From contig JAZKAR010000011.1 of NCBI GenBank assembly GCA_040389065.1, positions 1 through 64,000 of the forward strand: a DNA stretch of 64,000 nt, written 5' to 3'. The translations under genes and the position numbers were made by a program. The notes beneath the pieces were generated by a model. It was given only the letters and a program-made list of their open reading frames with translations. It was not told the origin of the DNA and searched no databases. This document shows positions 46,517 through 55,000 of the stretch, in pieces. This stretch comes from JAZKAR01 sp040389065 (GTDB taxonomy: Bacteria; Pseudomonadota; Gammaproteobacteria; Burkholderiales; Casimicrobiaceae). Each line of letters begins with the position of its first letter. The stretch's first letter is position 1.

Positions 46517-46795
46517 ATGAATAAAGCGGAACTGATTGCGGCACTGGCAGAGAAAAGTGGTTTGACTAAGACGGCCAGTGAGCAATCACTGAACGCACTG
46601 ATCGAAGTCGTTACTGAGACGCTTAAAAAAGGTGAGCCTATCCAATTGATAGGTTTTGGAACCTTTGCTGTTAGCTCAAGAGCTGAGCGTCAGGGGCGTA
46701 ATCCTCAAACAGGTGCAGCCTTAACAATCGCAGCTTCAACTGTTGCCAGGTTTACCCCTGGTGCCAAATTGAAAGATGCAATTAACTCAAAATAG
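46517..46795 (+). CDS. hupB: HU-family DNA-binding protein
   Basis: 92 aa, full HU length. Nucleoid protein bending DNA as a dimer. N-terminal MNKAELIAALAEKSGLTKTASEQSLNALIEVV helices, then the beta-arm saddle GFGTFAVSSRAERQGRNPQTGAALTI with the intercalating Pro in RNPQTG, and a C-terminal helix. GGAG stands before the ATG; a strong terminator follows. Confidence 0.95.
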   Translation: MNKAELIAALAEKSGLTKTASEQSLNALIEVVTETLKKGEPIQLIGFGTFAVSSRAERQGRNPQTGAALTIAASTVARFTPGAKLKDAINSK

Positions 46796-46817
46796 TATTA
46801 GTTAATTTGTAAATAAT

Positions 46818-46842
46818 AAAAAGGCGCTTTAGGCGCCTTTTT
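46818..46842. terminator. bidirectional terminator between hupB and tldD
   Basis: 10-bp stem aaaaaggcgc / gcgccttttt with a 5-base loop; the A/T tails work for both the plus-strand hupB and the minus-strand tldD. Confidence 0.93.
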
Positions 46843-46886
46843 ATTTGCTCTTATTTGCTTGTATCAAGCTGCTTAGATATTGAATT

Positions 46887-48323
46887 CTATCCTGCTGTAC
46901 CCCCAACCGTTAATCCTTCGATACGTAGGGTAGGTTGTCCTACTCCCACAGGAACGCTTTGCCCTTCTTTACCACACACTCCTACGCCGCTATCAAGTGT
47001 AGAGTTATTACCAATATGGGTAATACGGGTAAGGGCATCAGGGCCATTTCCTATCAATGTAGCACCCTTCACTGGGTATTGTAATTTTCCTCCTTCAACC
47101 CACCAGGCTTCAGAAGCAGAAAATACAAATTTACCGCTAGTGATATCTACTTGACCACCGCCAAAATTAACTGCATATAGCCCTTTATCTACTGAAGCAA
47201 TAATTTCTTCAGGGGATAAATCGCCTCCTAACATGAGTGTGTTAGTCATACGAGGCATAGGTAAATGGGCAAAAGACTCTCTTCTTCCATTTCCAGTAGG
47301 TTTGGTTTTCATGAGTCGAGAGTTTAACTCATCTTGCAGATAAGACTTTAAAACCCCATCTTCAATCAATATATTTCGCTGTGAAGCATTACCTTCATCA
47401 TCGATACTTAAAGAGCCTCTGCGGTCAGGTAAGGTACCATCATCGACAACGGTTACGCCTTTGCTGGCAACCTGCTCTCCGATTCGTCCAGCAAAGGCAG
47501 AAGAGCCTTTACGGTTAAAATCACCTTCTAATCCATGGCCTACAGCCTCATGAAGTAATACCCCTGGCCATCCAGCCCCCAAAACAACGCTCATGATACC
47601 GGCAGGCGCTGGGCGTGCTTCTAAGTTAAGTAAGGCTTGATCTACAGCTTCTTTAGCGTATTGCTGCAAGCGTTCAGAAGAAAAGTAAGCATAGTCGAAA
47701 CGCCCGCCGCCGCCAGAGCTGCCTTGTTCTCGACGTCCATTAGATTCTGCAATAACTTGAATAGATACGCGCACGAGAGGGCGTATATCTGTTCCTAAGC
47801 GCCCATCACTGCCTGCTACCAACATAATTTGGTAGCTGCCAGATAAAGAAGCCATTACCTGCGTAACCCTTGGATCACGTTGGCGTGCATAGCTTTCTAG
47901 TTTTTCAAGTAAGGCAACTTTTTCTGCTTCTGATAAGCTAGGCAGAGGATCAGTGCCTGCATAATAAGCAGGTACTGATTTCGATTGAAGAATAGGAGCA
48001 CACCCTGTTTGACCACGATGCGTCATGCTGCGTACCGTATCTGCGGCTTTGCTTAAATCATCCCAGTTAAGTGTTTCTACATATGCTAAAGCTGATTTTT
48101 CGCCTTGAATAGCTCTTAATCCTAAGCCTTGTTCAATATGAAAACTACCTGATTTTACAATGCCTTCTTCTAAGGCCCAACTTTCTTGGCGCACATACTC
48201 TGCATAAACATCTGCATAATCGACAGAATGTTCATGAATACGAGCAAGCAGTTTTTGAAGGTCTGGAATTCCTAAACCTGTAGGGCTAAGGAGAGTTTTA
48301 CTGGCAATATCGAGCATTGACAT
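46887..48323 (-). CDS. tldD: metalloprotease TldD
   Basis: 478 aa. The ATG at 48323 has AAGG eight bases upstream and is preferred over a non-ATG start 36 bases earlier. TldD forms a heterodimeric zinc protease with TldE (PmbA) that processes peptides and antitoxins. The zinc motif HEAVGH at 258-263 (VLLHEAVGHGLEGDF), followed by NRKGSSAFAGRIGEQVASKGVTVVDDGTLPDRRGSLSIDDEG and the GGDLSPEEIIASVDKGLYAVNFGGGQVDI region, is typical. tldE is not in the window. Confidence 0.95.
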   Translation of the reverse strand: MSMLDIASKTLLSPTGLGIPDLQKLLARIHEHSVDYADVYAEYVRQESWALEEGIVKSGSFHIEQGLGLRAIQGEKSALAYVETLNWDDLSKAADTVRSMTHRGQTGCAPILQSKSVPAYYAGTDPLPSLSEAEKVALLEKLESYARQRDPRVTQVMASLSGSYQIMLVAGSDGRLGTDIRPLVRVSIQVIAESNGRREQGSSGGGGRFDYAYFSSERLQQYAKEAVDQALLNLEARPAPAGIMSVVLGAGWPGVLLHEAVGHGLEGDFNRKGSSAFAGRIGEQVASKGVTVVDDGTLPDRRGSLSIDDEGNASQRNILIEDGVLKSYLQDELNSRLMKTKPTGNGRRESFAHLPMPRMTNTLMLGGDLSPEEIIASVDKGLYAVNFGGGQVDITSGKFVFSASEAWWVEGGKLQYPVKGATLIGNGPDALTRITHIGNNSTLDSGVGVCGKEGQSVPVGVGQPTLRIEGLTVGGTAG

Positions 48324-48853
48324 TAGAATACCTTTTTTAAAAAGGGCCAAATACACCATTCGGCAAAATAGGGGCGAGTTAAATATGCATTAGAAAGGTT
48401 GAATAGATAATGGTCAAGATAAGTGTGAGTAGCTACTTGTATACTGAATTATGACATCAGGCTACTTTAAATAAAAGTTAAATGGTGATAAAAACTCATA
48501 TATTTACTGCGGCAAGTGTTACGTAAAATTATTGAAGAGAAAGAGGGTAAGGTGCTACCTAGTAGTACGGCAATACACGCAATAACTCTACTAAAATACA
48601 GGCATACCTAAGCATCCGTTATCTGACTAAATCAATTCTCATTTAAGACTTAGTGTTGAGCTTTATTAATACATACTAGGCATGAAATAGCACAGCAGGC
48701 TATTCATCATAAGACTAAAGCTAATATGGGGGAGATTTGGATTGGATTAAAGATTTTGATGTCAAATTCTTTAAAGTTTTTAAATTCATGAGCTAAGTTA
48801 GCATCAAGAAATAGATTTAAAGCACTTTATTAAATAATCATTTAATCTAAACA

Positions 48854-48907
48854 CGCAAACGCAAACGCAAACGCAAACGCAAACGCAAACGCAAACGCAA
48901 ACGCAAA
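48854..48907. repeat. hexamer repeat cgcaaa, nine copies
   Basis: Nine uninterrupted copies of cgcaaa in non-coding DNA, ending 18 bases before element copy C. A classic simple-sequence repeat prone to slippage. Confidence 0.97.
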
Positions 48908-48925
48908 TTGCATATTTGAAGATTT

Positions 48926-49041
48926 AGAAGTTACGCAGTTAAGTACTCTTAGCGTGTTGGTACCTTGTCGCGTTCTTTGCACTGCTTGCGTTGCTATACG
49001 GAGCATCTCATGTCTTGAACGAACCGAATTGCGTAACTTCT
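48926..49041 (+). mobile_element. TA-flanked inverted-repeat element, copy C
   Basis: Ends agaagttacgcagtt and its near-complement attgcgtaacttct (one mismatch), 116 bp, TA at both outer edges, no ORF. The interior shares tgcttgcgttgctat with copy A. It stops 37 bases from the 3' end of mscL. Confidence 0.9.
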
Positions 49042-49078
49042 AAGATGATAATTTTATACATCGAGGATTGATGTTTGG

Positions 49079-49519
49079 TCAGGCGCTTTTCTGTAATGCA
49101 TTTCTAATATCGCGAAGCAGTAAAATTTCTTCACTGGGTGCTGTTGGTGTAGCAGGGTCATCAGCATCTTTTTTCTTAAGGCGATTAATTTGCTTAATGG
49201 CTATAAAAATAGCAAAAGCAACGATCATAAAATTAACGATAGTATTTATAAATACCCCATACTTTAGAACCGTTGCGCCAGCCTGAATTGCCTCAGGCAA
49301 ACTATGATACGGTGCAGCAGCTTTAGTACCTTCTTTAAGTACAACGAACAAGTTACTGAAATCTACGTTACCCACTAATAAGCCTAAAGGCGGCATTAAA
49401 ACATCTTCAACTAATGATTTAACAATGCTTCCAAACGCCGCGCCAATAATTACCCCTACAGCCATATCAACAACACTACCTTTTACCGCAAAATCACGAA
49501 ATTCTTTAACTATAGACAC
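49079..49519 (-). CDS. mscL: large-conductance mechanosensitive channel MscL
   Basis: 146 aa. The GTG at 49519 is chosen because AGGA sits six bases upstream and the protein then begins MSIVKEFRDFAVKGSVVDMAVGV, as MscL does; a TTG 18 bases upstream is less likely. TM1 about 14-43 with the GVIIGAAFGSIVKSLVEDVLMPPLG pore signature, TM2 about 80-102, and a basic C-terminal bundle (KKKDADDP... EEILLLRDIRNALQ). It opens under membrane tension during osmotic downshock. Bracketed by element copies C and D. Confidence 0.95.
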   Translation of the reverse strand: MSIVKEFRDFAVKGSVVDMAVGVIIGAAFGSIVKSLVEDVLMPPLGLLVGNVDFSNLFVVLKEGTKAAAPYHSLPEAIQAGATVLKYGVFINTIVNFMIVAFAIFIAIKQINRLKKKDADDPATPTAPSEEILLLRDIRNALQKSA

Positions 49520-49543
49520 AATTTTTCCTAAAAACAAAGTGTT

Positions 49544-49658
49544 AGAAGTTACGCAGTTGGCTTTCTCGGCGTGGGACGCTCCGCGTTATGCCAACTTGCC
49601 GTACTAGCTGTATTGTCCGCGTTAGCATGCCTTGATATGGCTCAACTGCGTAACTTCT
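49544..49658 (+). mobile_element. TA-flanked inverted-repeat element, copy D
   Basis: Ends agaagttacgcagtt and aactgcgtaacttct are perfect complements; 115 bp, TA at both outer edges, no ORF. The interior (ctcggcgtgggac, caacttgccgtact) matches copy A closely. Its left edge lies only 25 bases from the mscL start codon. Confidence 0.92.
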
Positions 49659-49718
49659 AAGTGTTTAAAAATAAATAATCACAAAAAAATTATTAGGATC
49701 GTTACTAGAAATATTTTC

Positions 49719-50336
49719 TTAAGCTAGTGGGGGGCAGGTATTTCGAAAAGAAGCTTTTTGGGATAATCGTTCCATAAACTGAGCTAAATTTGGATGTAAG
49801 GTTTTCCAATCCCTTTCAGGAAATCGTAAATCAAGATAGCCTAAGGTTGCTCCTATTGCAATGTCTGCAAGTCCATATGTATTTTGATTAAACCATTGAT
49901 GGTTTTTTTCTAGCTCACTGGCTAGTGCAAGGCATCCTAAATCAATTTTTTTGAATTGCCGTTCAATCCATTGAGGGCTTTGCTGCTCTAAAGGGCGCAA
50001 TTTTTTTTCAATAAAAATAGTGGCTGCAGCATCTGCTATGCCATCAGCAAGCGCTTCTAATCGTTTAACAGCAATGCGCTGTTTTTTATCTTCAGGGATG
50101 AGATGAGCAACAGGGCTGCTCATGTCTAAGTATTCCACAATTACACGCGAATCGAACAGTGTAGTATTGTCTTCTAAAAGAAGTACAGGCACTTTACCTA
50201 AAGGGTTATGTGTAGGTACTGCGGTTTCTTCTAGCCAAGGAGAATCTTCTATAAATGTATAGTTAATATGTTTTTCAGCAAGCACCATTCGTACTTTGCG
50301 TACAAAGGGGCTGGTAAGTGAGCCCACCAGTTTCAT
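49719..50336 (-). CDS. glutathione S-transferase family protein
   Basis: 205 aa from the ATG at 50336; a longer in-frame extension of 41 basic, aromatic residues is not GST-like and is rejected. The thioredoxin-like N-domain has KLVGSLTSPFVRKVRMVLAEKHI (Ser active-site region), NPLGKVPVLLLEDNTTLFDSRVIVEYLD (GSH-binding cis-Pro and DSR). The helical C-domain follows with YGLADIAIGATLGYLDLR (N-capping box). The family conjugates or reduces with glutathione; substrate unknown. It resembles E. coli YibF-type GSTs. Confidence 0.88.
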   Translation of the reverse strand: MKLVGSLTSPFVRKVRMVLAEKHINYTFIEDSPWLEETAVPTHNPLGKVPVLLLEDNTTLFDSRVIVEYLDMSSPVAHLIPEDKKQRIAVKRLEALADGIADAAATIFIEKKLRPLEQQSPQWIERQFKKIDLGCLALASELEKNHQWFNQNTYGLADIAIGATLGYLDLRFPERDWKTLHPNLAQFMERLSQKASFRNTCPPLA

Positions 50337-50498
50337 AAGTAAACGCAATCTATAGTAAAAAACAGAAGAATTATACCAGTATCTGTAACAGCGCTTACGC
50401 AAAATAGCCTTTATAACGTTAGCGTATTTTGTGTAATGCCGTGTACGTAGGCGCTTCACTAGCTAAATTTGGAGTAAATTTAACTAGATCGAAATATG

Positions 50499-51173
50499 TT
50501 AGGCGGTTATTGAGTAAGTTTGTTTATTAAGCCATTGCTCAATATCATTAAGTTCTATGGCAGAAGCCTCGTGTGCCATAGGATATGTTTTCCATTCAAC
50601 TTTATATCCTAGTTGCTTTAAGTAAGCATAAGATGCTTCCGCAATCGCTAATGGAATCACATTATCATAAAGCCCATGCATCATCGCAATGGGTAACTCT
50701 TTATTCGCTACATGAGCTTCTTTAGGTAAAACATCTTGTAAAGGTAAATAGGTAGATAGCGCTAAGATGCCACCTAGTTTATAAGGGCACCTTAACGCTG
50801 TATGAAGTGCAATGGCTCCGCCTTGTGAAAACCCTGCAATAAAAATTTTATGACTCAAAATGCCTTGTTTGACAAGAGAATCAATAATGTTTTGAATTTC
50901 ATGAGCACTTTCGCGAATGCCTGGTTCATCACCTCGATCTCGAAAATCCATGCTCGCAATATCGTACCAGCCAGGCATAGCATAGCCACCATTAATGGTG
51001 ATTTTTTTTATTGGAGCGTGAGGTAAAATAAAGCGAGTCGGTTTTTGAGGGTGTAAATGTTGAACTGCTGATAACCAACCATTGCCTGTATCACCTAGTC
51101 CGTGAAGCCAAATAATATGTGACTCAGGCGCGTGATTAGATGTGCTTAAATGTTCAATATAATCTAAAGGCAT
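50499..51173 (-). CDS. carboxylesterase/phospholipase family alpha/beta hydrolase
   Basis: 224 aa. Motifs of the carboxylesterase-2 (EstB/YpfH) family: HIIWLHGLGDTGNGW (oxyanion HGLGD), RFILPHAPIKKITINGGYAMPGWYDI, the nucleophile IAGFSQGGAIAL, the catalytic Asp in MHGLYDNVIPL, and His in YPMAHEAS. These are short-chain ester hydrolases of the cytoplasm. The gene lies between a GST gene and a cytochrome c gene on the same strand. Confidence 0.92.
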   Translation of the reverse strand: MPLDYIEHLSTSNHAPESHIIWLHGLGDTGNGWLSAVQHLHPQKPTRFILPHAPIKKITINGGYAMPGWYDIASMDFRDRGDEPGIRESAHEIQNIIDSLVKQGILSHKIFIAGFSQGGAIALHTALRCPYKLGGILALSTYLPLQDVLPKEAHVANKELPIAMMHGLYDNVIPLAIAEASYAYLKQLGYKVEWKTYPMAHEASAIELNDIEQWLNKQTYSITA

Positions 51174-51199
51174 GTTTACTTTAGTAATAAAAAATGAAA

Positions 51200-51535
51200 C
51201 TATTCATGTGAAAGGCCATTTGGTTGATGGCTATAATAGGCAGCTAAATCATCAATATCTTGTTTAGATAAAGCAGCAGCTTGCCCTTTCATGATGACAT
51301 TTTTCCGACTGCCTCGTTGATAACTTAATAATGCTTCCCGCAAATAATCTTGATGTTGTCCGGCAAGTTTTGGAAAGCTAGGTATTTTGCTAATGCCATT
51401 TGCTTCGTGGCATGATGCACAAATTGCTTTGGCTTTTTCAGCCCCACGTTGTAAGGCAGCATCTTGAGCATATGTTTGAAAAGATGCCGCGCTTAAGGCT
51501 AAACTAACCAAGCCAGCCATAAGAAATTTCTTCAT
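51200..51535 (-). CDS. class I cytochrome c (c553-like)
   Basis: 111 aa with a signal peptide (MKKFLMAGLVSLALSAASFQTYAQ). Haem-binding C39-A-S-C42-H43, PKLAGQHQDYLREAL, and the axial Met in KNVIMKGQAAALSKQDIDDLAAYY. A periplasmic electron carrier of the c4/c553 type with one haem. A second such gene lies 206 bases upstream. Confidence 0.92.
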   Translation of the reverse strand: MKKFLMAGLVSLALSAASFQTYAQDAALQRGAEKAKAICASCHEANGISKIPSFPKLAGQHQDYLREALLSYQRGSRKNVIMKGQAAALSKQDIDDLAAYYSHQPNGLSHE

Positions 51536-51741
51536 GTGAGCATTCCGATAAAGGGGTATTTCAGGGTCTGTTTCAAGTTTTAATACACCAAAGAATTTAA
51601 CTTGCCGTATTTTTCGAGGTTTTTACGCAAGTTTATAAATCTATAAACTAGGTTTTGCTGCGTTTTTAGCTCGTTTACTACATGCAAGTATAAGTATTGA
51701 ATAGGTGTATAGAAAAAGTAAAGGTTTTCGTAAGTATCACG

Positions 51742-52077
51742 CTAGGGTTTTTGGCTTGCGTAGTAGGCAGCAAGATCAGCTATATCCTGATCAGAAAGGC
51801 TGGCGGTAATAGCACGCATGGTAGGATGAGAGCGTTCACCATTTTTATAAGCCTCTAAGGCACTTTTAAGATACGCTTCATGCTGACCATTAAGACGCGG
51901 CACGTGATACATGCGTGGAAAAGCGGTATGCCATCCGTCAATGCCATGACAACCAATGCACATCTGAATTTTTTCTTTCCCTCGCTTAATTGCCTCTTGA
52001 TTTTCTGCCGCATGGGCTATATCTATAGTGAGGAAAGCCAGGATAAAACCTGAAAATAGTATTAAAGACCGATTCAT
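51742..52077 (-). CDS. class I cytochrome c, second copy
   Basis: 111 aa with a signal peptide (about 1-23). Haem site C40-I-G-C43-H44, VPRLNGQHEAYLKSALEAYKNGERSHPTMRAITASLSDQDIADLAAYY with the axial Met in HPTMRAI. Related to the neighbouring 51200 gene but divergent around the haem (GWHTAFPRMYHVPRLNGQH). It starts 3 bases after the fdxA stop, so it is coupled to the ferredoxin gene. Confidence 0.9.
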   Translation of the reverse strand: MNRSLILFSGFILAFLTIDIAHAAENQEAIKRGKEKIQMCIGCHGIDGWHTAFPRMYHVPRLNGQHEAYLKSALEAYKNGERSHPTMRAITASLSDQDIADLAAYYASQKP

Positions 52078-52080
52078 AAT

Positions 52081-52404
52081 CTAACGTTCCAGAAGTTCAA
52101 GTTTGTCTTTAACATTTGCAAATTCTTCTGCAACAGGTAAAGCATCTTTGCGCTCGATGATGGGTGTCCACTGTTTGGCAAGTTCTGCGTTAAGTACGAT
52201 AAAGTGTTTCTGATCTTCAGGCACATCGTCTTCAGCATAAATAGCTTCAACAGGGCATTCTGCTACACATAGCGTACAATCGATACATTCATCGGGGTCA
52301 ATTGCCAGAAAGTTTGGACCTTCACGAAAGCAATCTACAGGGCATACATCTACACAATCAGTGTATTTACATTGTATGCAACTTTCGGTTACAACGTAAG
52401 TCAT
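52081..52404 (-). CDS. fdxA: 7Fe ferredoxin FdxA
   Basis: 107 aa from the ATG at 52404 (GGAG upstream). MTYVVTESCIQCKYTDCVDVCPVDCFREGPNFLAIDPDECIDCTLCVAECPVEAI shows the cysteine spacing of [3Fe-4S][4Fe-4S] ferredoxins: C9, C12, C17, C21, C25, then C40, C43, C46, C50. A soluble low-potential electron carrier. Followed by two cytochrome c genes. Confidence 0.95.
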   Translation of the reverse strand: MTYVVTESCIQCKYTDCVDVCPVDCFREGPNFLAIDPDECIDCTLCVAECPVEAIYAEDDVPEDQKHFIVLNAELAKQWTPIIERKDALPVAEEFANVKDKLELLER

Positions 52405-52426
52405 CAGTTCTACTCCACCAAGGAAC

Positions 52427-52468
52427 AAGAGTTAGTCTATAAGTTTTAAGAGTTAGTCTATAAGTTTT
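52427..52468. repeat. 21-bp tandem duplication
   Basis: Two exact head-to-tail copies of a 21-base unit, each beginning aagagttagtctataag, just upstream of fdxA. Confidence 0.95.
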
Positions 52469-52680
52469 TTGTAAATCTTATAAAGTTTCAACTTTAATTG
52501 TGCTTGAAAAAGAACAATTAATATTACATAAATTTTTAAACTTCGAAAGATAAATAAAAATCTTATGGGCCTTGATTCAAAAAGGATTATAAGCGGTTTG
52601 ATGCTTGATAAAAACTGGTAATCAGTCACATCAATAAAGCTTTATTCGTTGGAGAGTGTATCAGATTTTTTAAATAAAAT

Positions 52681-52711
52681 TGGACAAAGTGTTTAAGTTA
52701 TTGTTTATAAT
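52681..52711 (+). promoter_or_regulatory. candidate sigma-70 promoter of rpoD
   Basis: A perfect -10 TATAAT at 52706-52711 lies 101 bases before the rpoD ATG. TGGACA at 52681 could be the -35 but the 19-base spacer is long. Confidence 0.45.
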
Positions 52712-52811
52712 AGAATGAGTCGTGAGGTAAGTTGACGTGTTTAGGAATAGGCTCTACCATGTCCCGCTTCACTGTGTTGAACCGTGTGTAGTTTTGGTTT
52801 CAGGAATTGAG

Positions 52812-54809
52812 ATGACAAAGACAACCCTCAATGACAAATTATCTTCGACAAATTCCTCTAAGGTATTGAACGAGAAAGCTCTGTCAAAGATGCAAAATGG
52901 TGGAGCTACTGCTTCAGATTCAGACGTACGCCGAGCGCGTCTTAAATCTTTGATTTCTTTAGGCAAGGAGCGAGGCTATTTAACTTACGCAGAAATTAAC
53001 GATCATTTACCTAGTGATATTCTCGATAGCGATCAAATCGAGGGTATTGTTAGCATGATTAACGATATGGGTATTTCAGTTTACGACGAAACGCCCGATG
53101 CTGAAACGCTATTAATGGCAGAGCATACACCTCCTGTAGCTGATGATGACGCTGTAGAAGAGGCTGAAGCTGCTTTGTCCTCCGTTGATGCTGACTTTGG
53201 TCGTACCACTGATCCAGTTCGTATGTATATGCGTGAAATGGGAACCGTAGAGCTTTTGACTCGTGATGGCGAAATAGAAATTGCTAAACGAATCGAAGAA
53301 GGTTTCAAGCATATGATTCAGGCGATTTCCGCTTCGCCTATGACGATTCAAACAATTCTAGAGTTAGTTGATCAAGTTGAGCGAGATGAGCTAAGAATTG
53401 ATGAGTTAATTGACGGTATCGTTGATGATGATGCAGCGCCCGTTGAGGCTTTGGCTGAAGAGCCTATTGTTGATGAAAGCGATGTGGCTTTACAATCCGA
53501 TGAGGATGATGATTCATTTGCTGGTGGAGGAATGAATGCAGAGACATTGCAAAAATTAAAAGATGCAGCTTTTGTGCGTTTTGCCAAGATTCGTGATCTC
53601 TATGGCAAAATGGAGCCTATGCTTAAGCGTGGTCGCTCTACTAAAGGTTTAAAGCAGCTTCAAGATAGTATTCTTGAAGAAATGATGGCATTGCGTTTTT
53701 CAGTACGCCATATTGATGCATTATGTCAAAGTGTTCGTCAAGAAGTGAAGCATATTCAGGAACATGAGCGCAAAATTCAGCTTCTGTGTGTTCAACGTTC
53801 ACAAATGGATCGTAAGTATTTCCTTCAAGTATTTCCTGAGCGTTGTTTAGATAGTGATTGGATTGATGAAGAAATTTCTGCTGGTAAGCCACATAGTTTA
53901 GGTTTGAAGCGTTATCACCAAGCTATTGTGGAAGAACAGCATAAATTACTGGCCATCCAAAAACGTATTTTAGTTTCTATTGTAGATTTTAAAAATATTT
54001 ATCGTCAGATGGATATTGGCGAGCGCAAAACAATGGAAGCTAAGCGCGAGATGATTGAAGCAAATTTGCGGTTAGTAATTTCTATTGCTAAAAAGTATAC
54101 CAATCGAGGCTTGCAATTTCTTGATTTAATTCAAGAGGGTAATATCGGTTTGATGAAAGCAGTAGATAAATTTGAATATCGCCGAGGCTACAAGTTTTCT
54201 ACCTATGCAACATGGTGGATTCGTCAGGCAATTACACGTTCTATTGCTGATCAGGCACGTACTATTCGTATCCCTGTTCATATGATAGAAACGATTAACA
54301 AGATGAACCGTATCTCGCGGCAAATTCTTCAAGAAACAGGTTTAGAGCCAGATCCTGCAACGCTTTCTGTAAAGATGGAAATTCCAGAAGATAAAATTCG
54401 TAAGATTCTGAAGATTTCTAAAGAACCTATTTCAATGGAAACACCTATCGGAGAAGATGATTCTCATTTGGGCGATTTTATTGAAGATACGCATGCAATT
54501 AATCCTGCTGATTCTGCAATGACATCTTCTTTGCGTGAAGCTTGCAAAGATGTGCTCGATAGTTTGACTCCTAGAGAGGCCAAAGTATTGAGAATGCGCT
54601 TTGGGATTGAAATGGATACTGACCATACACTTGAAGAAGTGGGCAGACAATTTGATGTAACGCGTGAGCGTATTCGTCAGATTGAAGCTAAGGCCTTACG
54701 TAAGTTAAGACATCCTTCAAGAGCTGATCGATTAAGAACATTTCTTGAAAATGAAGCTCAGTTGGCAGCAGCTTTAGCGGGTGCTCCTCTGGTTTCAGCC
54801 CGTGAGTAA
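52812..54809 (+). CDS. rpoD: RNA polymerase primary sigma factor (sigma-70)
   Basis: 665 aa from the ATG at 52812 (AGGA six bases upstream). Region 1.1 (about 38-95; LKSLISLGKERGYLTYAEINDHLP), region 1.2 (DPVRMYMREMGTVELLTRDGEIEIAKRIEEG), an acidic non-conserved insert (about 205-245), region 2 (EANLRLVISIAKKYTNRGLQFLDLIQEGNIGLMKAVDKFEYRRGYKFSTYATWWIRQAITR), region 3, and region 4.2 (HTLEEVGRQFDVTRERIRQIEAKALRKLRHPSR). Housekeeping promoter recognition. Monocistronic with its own terminator. Confidence 0.98.
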   Translation: MTKTTLNDKLSSTNSSKVLNEKALSKMQNGGATASDSDVRRARLKSLISLGKERGYLTYAEINDHLPSDILDSDQIEGIVSMINDMGISVYDETPDAETLLMAEHTPPVADDDAVEEAEAALSSVDADFGRTTDPVRMYMREMGTVELLTRDGEIEIAKRIEEGFKHMIQAISASPMTIQTILELVDQVERDELRIDELIDGIVDDDAAPVEALAEEPIVDESDVALQSDEDDDSFAGGGMNAETLQKLKDAAFVRFAKIRDLYGKMEPMLKRGRSTKGLKQLQDSILEEMMALRFSVRHIDALCQSVRQEVKHIQEHERKIQLLCVQRSQMDRKYFLQVFPERCLDSDWIDEEISAGKPHSLGLKRYHQAIVEEQHKLLAIQKRILVSIVDFKNIYRQMDIGERKTMEAKREMIEANLRLVISIAKKYTNRGLQFLDLIQEGNIGLMKAVDKFEYRRGYKFSTYATWWIRQAITRSIADQARTIRIPVHMIETINKMNRISRQILQETGLEPDPATLSVKMEIPEDKIRKILKISKEPISMETPIGEDDSHLGDFIEDTHAINPADSAMTSSLREACKDVLDSLTPREAKVLRMRFGIEMDTDHTLEEVGRQFDVTRERIRQIEAKALRKLRHPSRADRLRTFLENEAQLAAALAGAPLVSARE

Positions 54810-54859
54810 AATGTATTATTCAAAAAATTAGTAGCATTTTATAAAATTAAAAAAGATTT

Positions 54860-54890
54860 AACGCCGCTTGTTGTTGAAAGCGGCGTTTTT
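54860..54890 (+). terminator. rho-independent terminator after rpoD
   Basis: 10-bp GC-rich stem aacgccgctt / aagcggcgtt with an 8-base loop and a T-run. Confidence 0.95.
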
Positions 54891-55000
54891 CATTATTAAA
54901 CATATTTATTTTCATGGTTTTCAGTACACATTAATGTGAGTTTAATAGGATATTATTTTAGCCTCACTAAAAGTTTGTTAAATTTGGAGCATGGTTTTTG

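Larger units (their letters stand above)
48324..49078. other. long gene-free gap between tldD and mscL
   Basis: About 755 bases, AT-rich, with no credible ORF. It carries a nine-copy hexamer (48854-48907) and element copy C (48926-49041). The part next to tldD (48324-48840) shows nothing I can name apart from the tldD ribosome site. Confidence 0.7.
52405..52811. other. divergent gap between fdxA and rpoD
   Basis: About 400 bases, AT-rich. It contains a 21-bp tandem duplication and a candidate rpoD promoter. An in-frame extension upstream of rpoD (from 52737) is open but lacks a ribosome site and RpoD-like sequence. Confidence 0.6.

Noticed and set aside
48854..48907. Possible CRISPR-like repeat
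   Set aside because: Units are 6 bp with no spacers and there are no cas genes.
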